From contig CP089930.1 of NCBI GenBank assembly GCA_021307345.1, positions 434,001 to 498,000 of the forward strand: a stretch of 64,000 bases of DNA, written 5' to 3'. Below the pieces are notes generated by a model that saw only the letters and a list, made by a program, of their open reading frames with translations, did no database searches and was not told where the DNA came from. Origin of the DNA: Escherichia coli. GTDB lineage: Bacteria > Pseudomonadota > Gammaproteobacteria > Enterobacterales > Enterobacteriaceae. Shown piece after piece: positions 54,929 to 64,000 of this stretch. The translations under genes were made by a program, and so were the position numbers. Each line of letters starts with the position of its first letter. Within the stretch, counting starts at the first letter, position 1.

Positions 54929-55672
54929 TTATGCAGGATTAGGAATATCAATAAAGGTCACATCAAGATCGGTATTTTCATTCAGCCACTCGCTCAACGC
55001 GCGAATACCGCCGCGTTCAGTGGCATGGTGACCTGCGGCATAAAAATGCAATCCCTGCTCGCGGGCTGAATGAATGGTCTGTTCAGAAACTTCGCCAGTA
55101 ATAAATGCATCCACGCCAAAACGCGCGGCGCTATCGATAAAACTTTGCCCGCCGCCCGTGCACCAGGCGACGCGTTTCACTACATCAGGTCCGGTATCGC
55201 CACACCACAACGGCTTGCGTCCCAGACGCGCTTCAATCCAGGAAGCCAGTTCCAGCCCCGGCACAGGCATGGTCAGTTCGCCCCACGGCACCAACGGCTC
55301 AATTTCGCCCATGACCGTGATCCCCAGTAACGCCGCCAGTTGTGCGTTATTACCCAGCTCCGGATGTGCGTCCAGTGGCAGATGCCAGCCATACAGGTTG
55401 ATATCATTCGCCAGCAAGGTTTTTAAACGGTTACGCTTCATGCCGCGAATGACCGGCGATTCGCCTTTCCAGAAATAGCCATGATGCACAATGACCGCAT
55501 CCGCGCCCAGACGCACCGCTTCATCGAGCAGCGCCTGGCTGGCGGTGACACCGGTAACAATTTTTTGCACCGTCTCTTTGCCTTCCACCTGCAAACCATT
55601 CGGCGCGTAATCACTTATCGCCGCGCTGTTCAGTTTTTCGTTAATCAGTTGTTCCAGTTCGGTGTTTTTCAT
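54929..55672 (-). CDS. ybgI: YbgI, NIF3/DUF34-family metal-binding protein
   Basis: A 247-residue protein of the widely conserved DUF34 family, which forms a toroidal hexamer with a two-metal site. Metal ligands appear in DAVIVHHGYFWKG and AAGHHATERGG. It has been suggested to have hydrolase activity and lies beside pxpBCA, but its function is not settled. Full length. Confidence 0.93.
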   Translation of the reverse strand: MKNTELEQLINEKLNSAAISDYAPNGLQVEGKETVQKIVTGVTASQALLDEAVRLGADAVIVHHGYFWKGESPVIRGMKRNRLKTLLANDINLYGWHLPLDAHPELGNNAQLAALLGITVMGEIEPLVPWGELTMPVPGLELASWIEARLGRKPLWCGDTGPDVVKRVAWCTGGGQSFIDSAARFGVDAFITGEVSEQTIHSAREQGLHFYAAGHHATERGGIRALSEWLNENTDLDVTFIDIPNPA

Positions 55673-55820
55673 CTTCGCGCCTTCCGTATTCTGATAGCTA
55701 CACCGTTAACATAGCGTTACCTCGCCTGTTCGTCGATAGCCAATCTTTTGACATATTAAGAAACAAACAGGCGGCCAAAAGGCGCAAATTGTTTATTTCA
55801 CCACACCTCAGTTCATGTAT

Positions 55821-55852
55821 ATTTATGCAAACAGACAGCATATTGCATAAAT
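55821..55852. repeat. 10-bp inverted repeat upstream of dtpD
   Basis: ATTTATGCAA and TTGCATAAAT are perfectly inverted across 12 bases, about 90 bases before the dtpD start. The layout suits an operator for a dimeric regulator; no factor is assigned. Confidence 0.55.
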
Positions 55853-55942
55853 AATCAGATCTGTATCAAGGTTTTAACTTTAAGGAAACACACGCACACC
55901 GCGCTTTTATTACGTGGCGTCGCATCCAACTGTGGAATTATT

Positions 55943-57424
<1,482 letters not shown>

Positions 57425-57426
57425 TA

Positions 57427-57546
57427 AGCGCCTGATGCGACGCTGACGCGTCTTATCACGCCTGAATGGCTCATTAAATTTGCACTATCAGGCCGGATAC
57501 GGCGTTCACGTCGCATCCGGCATCTGGGCACAACTGCCTGATGCGT
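57427..57546. repeat. REP/BIME array between dtpD and phr
   Basis: GCCTGATGCGACGCTGACGC, then GCCGGATACGGCG with CGCATCCGGC, then GCCTGATGCG: three REP halves in the gap between convergent genes. Confidence 0.85.
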
Positions 57547-57549
57547 TTG

Positions 57550-58968
57550 TTATTTCCCCTTCCTCGCCGCCTCATACGCTGCCAACGTTCGTACTCTCGC
57601 TTCTTTGTGATCGACAATCGGCTCTGGATAATCCAGCTTCACACCCGCTTTCTCTGCCCACTTCCACGGCTCATGCACCGATTTTCCCGGCACATCGCGC
57701 AGCTCCGGTAACCACTGGCGGATAAACTCGCCTTCGCGGTCAAATTTCTCGCCCTGGGTTGTCGGGTTGAAAATACGAAAATACGGCGCAGCGTCGGTTC
57801 CGGTGGAAGCCGCCCACTGCCAGCCACCGTTATTGGCTGCCAAATCACCATCAATCAGCTGCGACATGAAATACCGCTCCCCTTCGCGCCAGTCGATCAA
57901 CAAATCTTTCACCAGAAAGCTAGCTGTGATCATCCGCAGACGGTTATGCATCCAGCCAGTGCTGTTAAGCTGACGCATGGCGGCATCGACAATCGGGTAT
58001 CCCGTTTTGCCTTCCTGCCAGGCCTTTAAATGCGCGGGATTGCTTTGCCACTGTACGCGGTCAGTCCAGGCAATAAACGGACGATGTTTACACAGCGAGG
58101 GGTAATACGTTATCAGGTGACGGTAAAACTCGCGCCAAATCAACTCATTAAGCCAGACGCTACCTGCCCCGCCCTCCATCGCCTGCGGTTGTTCCGCCAG
58201 CAGGCGATGTAAACACTGGCGAGGCGATAATCCTCCCGTTGCCAGACTAGCGGACAAACGGCTGGTGCCTTCCACTGCCGGGAAATCACGCTGTTGCTCG
58301 TACAGCCCTGCTCCGTTCTGGCAAAACTGGCGTAATTGCGCGATCGCCACTTTTTCTTCCACCGGGAAATATGCTGTGTCGAAAGGCTGACGAGGGTAAT
58401 TCAGCGAAATGGATGGTGCGGGGTCTATCGATCCGCTACTACGTACTTTTGGTGCAGCGACGCACTCCGGCATCCCTTCCCGCAGCCGTTTCAGCCAGGC
58501 ATTTTTAAATGGCGTAAAGACTTTGTACATCTCATAGTTACCGGTCATCACCGCGCCAGGTGGCAGGATCACGCTGTCATCAAATCCTTCACACACCACG
58601 TTACAAAGCGTTTTCTCAACCAGAGCATCCCGCGCTCGCTCATTCACTTCATACTGATAGTTATAAAACAAATGGGTAATGCCGTTTTCCACGCACACCT
58701 GTTTAACCATTTCGACGCTGGCAGCAAAGTCATCCACTTCATGAAATAACAAAGGAATACCTTTTTCCGCCAGCGCGATTTGTAGCCCGTTCAGTTGAGC
58801 ATTGATAAGTTCAGCCTGACGCGGCGACATATTATGCGCTGCCCACTGCTGCGGTGTGGCAATAAACAGCGCCACCACGTGTGCAGATGAATTGCGGCAG
58901 GCAGCAGCCAGCGCGAGATTATCGTGCAGACGTAAATCCTGGCGAAACCAGACCAGATGGGTGGTCAT
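57550..58968 (-). CDS. phr: Deoxyribodipyrimidine photolyase
   Basis: Phr repairs cyclobutane pyrimidine dimers with blue light, using FADH- and a methenyltetrahydrofolate antenna. The 472-residue protein has the N-terminal photolyase fold (TTHLVWFRQDLRLHDN) and the C-terminal FAD domain with GYPIVDAAMRQLNSTGWMHN and the helix ending NPTTQGEKFD. It overlaps ybgA by four bases. Confidence 0.97.
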   Translation of the reverse strand: MTTHLVWFRQDLRLHDNLALAAACRNSSAHVVALFIATPQQWAAHNMSPRQAELINAQLNGLQIALAEKGIPLLFHEVDDFAASVEMVKQVCVENGITHLFYNYQYEVNERARDALVEKTLCNVVCEGFDDSVILPPGAVMTGNYEMYKVFTPFKNAWLKRLREGMPECVAAPKVRSSGSIDPAPSISLNYPRQPFDTAYFPVEEKVAIAQLRQFCQNGAGLYEQQRDFPAVEGTSRLSASLATGGLSPRQCLHRLLAEQPQAMEGGAGSVWLNELIWREFYRHLITYYPSLCKHRPFIAWTDRVQWQSNPAHLKAWQEGKTGYPIVDAAMRQLNSTGWMHNRLRMITASFLVKDLLIDWREGERYFMSQLIDGDLAANNGGWQWAASTGTDAAPYFRIFNPTTQGEKFDREGEFIRQWLPELRDVPGKSVHEPWKWAEKAGVKLDYPEPIVDHKEARVRTLAAYEAARKGK

Positions 58969-59474
58969 AAAACTCCTGCATGGCGCAAGTTAATAACACG
59001 CGGCCAAAGTTCGAAATAACGTTGCCCTGAAAGCCAGGCATTAGGATAAAGCGCCATATAGTGTTTGATACGCATCAGCGGCGCAAGAAGCGGTTGCTCG
59101 CCACATCGATAACTGTCGATAAGCGCCGCCAGTTGCTGACGTTCTGTGGAATCAAGATGGGGACGAAAATACCCCTGAACGTGCATCAAAACGTTGGTGT
59201 GATCGCGCGGGTTGGCGGGGTGAGAAAGCAAAATAATTACGCGCTGGCGATACTGGTTGTAATACTCCTCCAGATTATGCCACTGGTGAATATCTGCCAC
59301 GAACGGGCCGAGCTTGCGGTACTCGGGCTGAGAATGAGCCAGAAATACGAGTTTATAGCGGCTGTGATAATCGTTGAGCATACCGCGCGTTAAGCCTCGC
59401 TCTTTAAGACGGTGTAACTCGTGAAGCGCGAAGATACGGATTAGGGTGCTTTCATCAAAAAGTTGCTGATTCAT
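58965..59474 (-). CDS. ybgA: YbgA, DUF1722 protein
   Basis: A 169-residue cytoplasmic protein with no known catalytic motif. In several bacteria this domain is fused or adjacent to photolyase-related or DUF523 genes. Here it overlaps phr (ATGA), so the two are co-translated; a link to DNA repair is inference. The start MNQQLFDESTL has a CAGGAG site. Confidence 0.9.
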   Translation of the reverse strand: MNQQLFDESTLIRIFALHELHRLKERGLTRGMLNDYHSRYKLVFLAHSQPEYRKLGPFVADIHQWHNLEEYYNQYRQRVIILLSHPANPRDHTNVLMHVQGYFRPHLDSTERQQLAALIDSYRCGEQPLLAPLMRIKHYMALYPNAWLSGQRYFELWPRVINLRHAGVL

Positions 59475-59520
59475 TACTGCTCCTGAGCGGTTTACAGGAG
59501 TAAGTGTAGACGGCGAAAAC

Positions 59521-59557
59521 AAAAAAACCGCCAGCGTTTCCGCTGGCGGTTTTCTTT
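59521..59557. terminator. Terminator between ybfA and ybgA
   Basis: AAAACCGCCAGCG and CGCTGGCGGTTTT form a 13-bp stem around TTTC with A and T runs on both sides. It lies in the short gap where K-12 carries rhsC. Confidence 0.92.
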
Positions 59558-59575
59558 GAACTTAGTGTTTAGCAA

Positions 59576-59782
59576 TCAATAAAAATCACCGGTTGCCTTT
59601 TCGGCCTGATCCATCCACACCGGTTTCTCGCTGGTTTTCGACCAGACGCGATGCAGGTAGCTGTAAAAGCGGGCGCGGTCTTTCCAGAAAAGCATGAAAG
59701 GCAGCGCCAGAACGCCCGCTGCAACCGCATAAGTACGGCGTAAAAAGATAAGCCATGCAGGATATTCTCTGTAGAGTTCCAT
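59576..59782 (-). CDS. ybfA: YbfA, small membrane-associated protein
   Basis: A 68-residue protein starting [20 protein letters not shown] with one likely membrane helix (about 17-33). Function unknown; K-12 YbfA is reported as stress-responsive. The start follows GGGGGAGAAAAG. It is divergent from kdpF. Confidence 0.9.
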   Translation of the reverse strand: MELYREYPAWLIFLRRTYAVAAGVLALPFMLFWKDRARFYSYLHRVWSKTSEKPVWMDQAEKATGDFY

Positions 59783-60095
59783 ACTTTTCTCCCCCTTTTT
59801 GTATCTACCCGGTGAATGGCACCGGAAAAATGAATTTGTTTATCTGATGAAAATAGTACCGCCTTTTGTGTAATTTTACTACTCATCCGACCACTTATTT
59901 TTGCTTATTGATGGTTTATTTACATTCACCGTGTAATTAAGTTACATGAAAGTTAAATTAATACTAATCATTAGTTAAATCATGGCTTTTGCCATTTTTA
60001 TACTTTTTTTACACCCCGCCCGCAGATTTTTGCGAAATCTTTGCAGCCAGAATTCTACCCTTCCGGTATCACTTTTAGGCCACTGGAGGTGCACT
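59783..60095. other. Divergent control region between ybfA and kdpFABC
   Basis: 313 bases without a gene. Near 59997-60020 it carries TTTTATACTTTTTTTACACC followed by CCGCCCGC, which matches the KdpE-binding region upstream of the K-12 kdpF promoter. The kdp promoter should lie between it and the kdpF start. Confidence 0.75.
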
Positions 60096-60185
60096 GTGAG
60101 TGCAGGCGTGATAGCCGGCGTATTGCTGGTGTTTTTATTACTGGGTTATTTGGTTTATGCCCTGATCAATGCGGAGGCGTTCTGA
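60096..60185 (+). CDS. kdpF: KdpF, small stabilising subunit of the Kdp K+ ATPase
   Basis: A 29-residue single-helix protein ([19 protein letters not shown]..., ending NAEAF) that starts at GTG after GGAGGTGCACT. It stabilises KdpFABC. Its stop overlaps the kdpA start (TGATG). Confidence 0.94.
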   Translation: MSAGVIAGVLLVFLLLGYLVYALINAEAF

Positions 60186-61858
60186 TGGCTGCGCAAGGGT
60201 TCTTACTGATCGCCACGTTTTTACTGGTGCTGATGGTGGTGGCGCGCCCTTTAGGCAGCGGGCTGGCGCGGCTGATTAATGATATTCCTCTTCCCGGTAC
60301 GGCGGGCATTGAGTGCGTACTCTTTCGCGCACTTGGCGTCTCTGGTCGCGAGATGAACTGGAAGCAATATCTCTCTGCCATTCTCTGCCTGAACATGCTG
60401 GGGCTGGCGGTGCTGTTTTTTATGTTGCTCGGTCAGCACTATCTGCCGCTTAATCCGCAGCAGTTGCCGGGGCTGTCGTGGGATCTGGCGCTCAATACCG
60501 CCGTCAGCTTTGTCACGAATACCAACTGGCAATCTTATAGCGGTGAAACCACGTTGAGCTATTTCAGCCAGATGGCGGGTTTAACAGTGCAAAACTTTCT
60601 TTCTGCCGCCAGCGGGATTGCGGTGATTTTTGCCCTCATCCGCGCATTTACCCGCCAGAGCATGAGCACGCTCGGCAATGCCTGGGTCGATCTGCTACGC
60701 ATCACGTTATGGGTGTTAGCCCCTGTGGCGTTGTTGATCGCACTGTTTTTTATTCAACAAGGTGCGCTGCAAAATTTTCTGCCCTATCAGCCGGTGACGA
60801 CCGTTGAAGGTGTACAACAACTGTTACCGATGGGACCAGTAGCTTCTCAGGAAGCGATCAAGATGCTCGGCACTAACGGCGGCGGTTTCTTTAATGCCAA
60901 CTCGTCGCATCCGTTTGAAAACCCAACCGCACTGACCAACTTCGTGCAGATGCTGGCGATCTTCTTGATCCCAACGGCGCTGTGTTTTGCCTTTGGCGAA
61001 GTGGCGGGCGATCGCCGCCAGGGGCGCATGTTGCTGTGGGCGATGTCGGTGATTTTTGTCATCTGCGTAGGCGTGGTGATGTGGGCAGAAGTTCAGGGTA
61101 ATCCGCATCTGCTGGCACTCGGCGCAGACAGCAACATCAATATGGAAGGTAAAGAGAGCCGTTTTGGCGTGCTGGTCAGTAGCCTGTTTGCAGTCGTGAC
61201 TACAGCAGCTTCCTGCGGTGCGGTGATTGCGATGCATGATTCGTTTACCGCTCCTGGTGGCATGGTGCCGATGTGGTTGATGCAAATTGGTGAAGTGGTA
61301 TTCGGCGGCGTTGGTTCTGGCCTTTACGGCATGATGCTGTTCGTCCTGCTGGCAGTGTTTATTGCCGGGCTGATGATTGGTCGCACACCGGAATATCTGG
61401 GTAAAAAGATCGACGTGCGCGAGATGAAACTGACCGCGCTGGCGATTCTGGTCACCCCGACGCTGGTGCTGATGGGCGCGGCGCTGGCAATGATGACCGA
61501 CGCCGGACGTAGCGCCATGCTCAACCCTGGCCCGCATGGTTTTAGCGAAGTGCTGTACGCCGTGTCGTCCGCCGCCAACAACAATGGCAGCGCCTTTGCC
61601 GGCTTAAGCGCCAACTCACCATTCTGGAACTGTTTACTGGCGTTCTGCATGTTTGTCGGTCGCTTCGGGGTGATTATTCCGGTGATGGCGATTGCCGGTT
61701 CGCTGGTGAGTAAAAAGAGCCAACCCGCCAGCTCCGGCACGCTGCCTACGCACGGCCCGCTGTTTGTTGGCCTGTTAATCGGCACCGTGTTGCTGGTTGG
61801 CGCACTGACCTTTATCCCTGCCCTGGCGCTTGGTCCGGTGGCGGAATATCTCTCCTGA
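60185..61858 (+). CDS. kdpA: KdpA, K+-binding channel-like subunit
   Basis: KdpA selects potassium in the high-affinity KdpFABC pump. The 557-residue protein has about ten membrane helices, with selectivity-filter glycine motifs such as [15 protein letters not shown] and [13 protein letters not shown]. The ATG at 60185 is coupled to kdpF. Intact. Confidence 0.97.
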   Translation: MAAQGFLLIATFLLVLMVVARPLGSGLARLINDIPLPGTAGIECVLFRALGVSGREMNWKQYLSAILCLNMLGLAVLFFMLLGQHYLPLNPQQLPGLSWDLALNTAVSFVTNTNWQSYSGETTLSYFSQMAGLTVQNFLSAASGIAVIFALIRAFTRQSMSTLGNAWVDLLRITLWVLAPVALLIALFFIQQGALQNFLPYQPVTTVEGVQQLLPMGPVASQEAIKMLGTNGGGFFNANSSHPFENPTALTNFVQMLAIFLIPTALCFAFGEVAGDRRQGRMLLWAMSVIFVICVGVVMWAEVQGNPHLLALGADSNINMEGKESRFGVLVSSLFAVVTTAASCGAVIAMHDSFTAPGGMVPMWLMQIGEVVFGGVGSGLYGMMLFVLLAVFIAGLMIGRTPEYLGKKIDVREMKLTALAILVTPTLVLMGAALAMMTDAGRSAMLNPGPHGFSEVLYAVSSAANNNGSAFAGLSANSPFWNCLLAFCMFVGRFGVIIPVMAIAGSLVSKKSQPASSGTLPTHGPLFVGLLIGTVLLVGALTFIPALALGPVAEYLS

Positions 61859-61880
61859 TGATCTTGAGTGAGCACTGAAT

Positions 61881-63929
61881 ATGAGTCGTAAACAACTGGC
61901 GCTATTCGAACCAACACTTGTCGTTCAGGCGCTGAAAGAAGCGGTGAAAAAATTAAACCCGCAGGCGCAATGGCGCAATCCGGTGATGTTTATCGTCTGG
62001 ATAGGCAGTCTGCTGACCACCGTTATTAGCATCGCGATGGCAAGCGGCGCGATGCCTGGCAATGCGCTGTTTAGCGCGGCAATTAGTGGCTGGCTGTGGA
62101 TCACCGTGCTGTTCGCTAATTTCGCCGAGGCGCTGGCAGAAGGCCGCAGTAAAGCGCAGGCCAACAGTCTGAAAGGGGTCAAAAAAACTGCCTTTGCCCG
62201 CAAGCTGCGCGAGCCGAAATATGGCGCTGCGGCGGACAAAGTACCTGCCGATCAACTGCGTAAAGGCGATATCGTACTGGTAGAAGCTGGCGATATTATC
62301 CCCTGCGATGGTGAAGTTATTGAAGGGGGGGCATCGGTCGATGAAAGCGCCATCACCGGGGAATCGGCACCGGTGATCCGTGAATCCGGCGGCGATTTTG
62401 CCTCCGTCACTGGCGGCACGCGTATTCTTTCTGACTGGCTGGTGATCGCGTGCAGCGTTAATCCCGGCGAGACGTTTTTGGATCGGATGATCGCGATGGT
62501 GGAAGGCGCACAGCGACGCAAAACGCCGAACGAGATTGCCCTGACCATCCTGCTGATTGCCCTGACCATCGTCTTTTTACTGGCAACCGCAACGCTATGG
62601 CCATTTTCTGCCTGGGGCGGTAACGCGGTCAGCGTAACGGTACTGGTGGCGCTGCTGGTCTGTCTGATCCCAACGACTATTGGCGGCTTGCTTTCAGCGA
62701 TCGGCGTCGCCGGGATGAGCCGGATGCTGGGCGCCAATGTGATCGCCACCAGCGGACGTGCCGTTGAAGCGGCAGGCGACGTTGACGTTCTGCTGCTGGA
62801 TAAAACCGGCACCATCACGCTAGGTAACCGTCAGGCGTCGGAGTTTATCCCCGCGCAGGGCGTAGAGGAAAAAACGCTGGCCGATGCCGCACAACTGGCT
62901 TCGCTGGCCGACGAAACGCCGGAAGGCCGCAGTATTGTGATCCTCGCCAAGCAGCGTTTTAACCTGCGCGAGCGCGATGTGCAGTCGCTTCACGCTACTT
63001 TTGTGCCGTTTACTGCGCAAAGCCGGATGAGTGGGATCAACATCGACAACCGTATGATCCGTAAAGGTTCTGTCGATGCCATTCGCCGCCATGTTGAAGC
63101 TAACGGTGGTCACTTCCCTGCCGATGTCGATCAAAAAGTTGATAACGTTGCGCGTCAGGGTGCCACGCCGCTGGTAGTAGTAGAAGGTTCCCGTGTGCTG
63201 GGCGTTATTGCACTGAAAGATATCGTCAAAGGCGGCATAAAAGAGCGTTTCGCGCAACTGCGCAAAATGGGCATTAAAACGGTGATGATTACCGGCGATA
63301 ACCGTCTGACTGCCGCCGCGATTGCTGCGGAAGCGGGCGTCGATGATTTCCTCGCCGAAGCGACACCGGAGGCCAAGCTGGCGTTGATTCGTCAGTATCA
63401 AGCAGAAGGCCGTTTAGTGGCGATGACCGGCGACGGCACCAACGATGCTCCGGCGCTGGCGCAGGCAGATGTCGCGGTGGCGATGAACTCCGGCACCCAG
63501 GCGGCGAAAGAAGCGGGCAATATGGTGGATCTCGACTCCAACCCGACCAAGTTGATCGAGGTGGTGCACATTGGCAAACAGATGCTGATGACCCGTGGCT
63601 CGCTCACCACCTTCAGCATCGCTAACGATGTGGCGAAATACTTCGCCATTATTCCGGCGGCGTTCGCGGCAACGTATCCGCAGTTAAATGCGCTGAACAT
63701 TATGCGCCTGCATTCGCCCGACTCCGCCATTCTCAGTGCGGTGATTTTCAACGCCTTGATTATCGTCTTTTTGATTCCTCTGGCGTTAAAAGGCGTGAGT
63801 TATAAACCGCTTACGGCTTCTGCCATGTTGCGCCGTAACTTATGGATTTACGGTCTGGGTGGGCTGCTGGTGCCGTTTATCGGTATCAAAGTGATTGATT
63901 TACTGCTGACCGTTTGCGGTCTGGTGTGA
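61881..63929 (+). CDS. kdpB: KdpB, P-type ATPase subunit
   Basis: KdpB hydrolyses ATP to drive K+ uptake. The 682-residue protein has the phosphorylation site DKTGTIT with Asp307, the actuator motif TGES (160-163), and the hinge motif [10 protein letters not shown]. Seven membrane helices. It starts 22 bases after kdpA. Confidence 0.98.
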   Translation: MSRKQLALFEPTLVVQALKEAVKKLNPQAQWRNPVMFIVWIGSLLTTVISIAMASGAMPGNALFSAAISGWLWITVLFANFAEALAEGRSKAQANSLKGVKKTAFARKLREPKYGAAADKVPADQLRKGDIVLVEAGDIIPCDGEVIEGGASVDESAITGESAPVIRESGGDFASVTGGTRILSDWLVIACSVNPGETFLDRMIAMVEGAQRRKTPNEIALTILLIALTIVFLLATATLWPFSAWGGNAVSVTVLVALLVCLIPTTIGGLLSAIGVAGMSRMLGANVIATSGRAVEAAGDVDVLLLDKTGTITLGNRQASEFIPAQGVEEKTLADAAQLASLADETPEGRSIVILAKQRFNLRERDVQSLHATFVPFTAQSRMSGINIDNRMIRKGSVDAIRRHVEANGGHFPADVDQKVDNVARQGATPLVVVEGSRVLGVIALKDIVKGGIKERFAQLRKMGIKTVMITGDNRLTAAAIAAEAGVDDFLAEATPEAKLALIRQYQAEGRLVAMTGDGTNDAPALAQADVAVAMNSGTQAAKEAGNMVDLDSNPTKLIEVVHIGKQMLMTRGSLTTFSIANDVAKYFAIIPAAFAATYPQLNALNIMRLHSPDSAILSAVIFNALIIVFLIPLALKGVSYKPLTASAMLRRNLWIYGLGGLLVPFIGIKVIDLLLTVCGLV

Positions 63930-63937
63930 GGGTTACC

Positions 63938-64000
63938 ATGCGTGGATTACGTCCGGCATTATCGACATTTCTCTTTCTGTTATTGATTACCGGCGGTGTT
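63938..64000 (+). CDS. kdpC: KdpC, K+ ATPase chaperone subunit (N-terminal fragment)
   Basis: The first 21 codons (MRGLRPALSTFLFLLLITGG) lie in the window: a short basic end and the start of the single membrane helix of KdpC. It begins eight bases after the kdpB stop and runs off the right edge. Confidence 0.93.
   Translation, partial: MRGLRPALSTFLFLLLITGGV

Overview
The window is a piece of Escherichia/Shigella chromosome. Nearly every protein can be recognised as the E. coli K-12 form, and gene order follows the K-12 segment from ybhI to kdpC, read in the opposite orientation. The IS1 insertion and the scattered broken genes (ybhH, dtpD and a TPR-protein gene) would fit a Shigella or an IS1-rich E. 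coli. The species is an inference; the sequence does not settle it.

Layout. 1-5128: start of ybhI, ybhH split by IS1, the LysR regulator ybhD, pgl and ybhA. 5129-10425: molybdate uptake (modABC), its regulator modE, modF, and the AcrB partner acrZ. 10582-14934: galETKM with its CRP and GalR/GalS sites. 15091-20655: gpmA (Fur box), aroG (TyrR box), ybgS, zitB, pnuC and nadA. 20904-21884: seven tRNA genes (five Lys, two Val) with decayed tRNA fragments and a duplicated terminator. 22049-27698: the Tol-Pal envelope operon (ybgC-tolQRAB-pal-cpoB). 27848-30992: cytochrome bd-I oxidase (cydABX-ybgE). 31016-33191: a variable stretch holding a frameshifted secreted TPR-protein gene and a second possible small broken gene, where K-12 has mngRAB. 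33300-43324: the TCA-cycle operon sdhCDAB-sucABCD with the 3'-derived sRNA SdhX. 44033-45316: gltA, divergent from sdhC. 45698-50578: the chaperone-usher fimbrial cluster ybgDQPO. 50730-55672: abrB, then nei and the 5-oxoprolinase genes pxpBCA with ybgI. 55943-59782: dtpD (amber codon 20), phr-ybgA and ybfA, without the rhsC element K-12 carries between ybgA and ybfA. 60096-64000: kdpF, kdpA, kdpB and the start of kdpC.

Much of the window is central and respiratory metabolism: the TCA-cycle genes feed electrons to the quinone pool, cytochrome bd-I oxidises quinol, and the galactose, glycolytic and molybdate genes supply carbon and cofactors. Tol-Pal, the fimbrial cluster and Kdp act at the envelope. 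I found no clearly undescribed system. The least explained part is 31016-33191. The most informative small anomalies are the IS1 junction, the dtpD amber codon, the two candidate single-base losses in the variable stretch, the tRNA-derived fragments near lysQ, and a large imperfect inverted repeat between sdhB and sucA.
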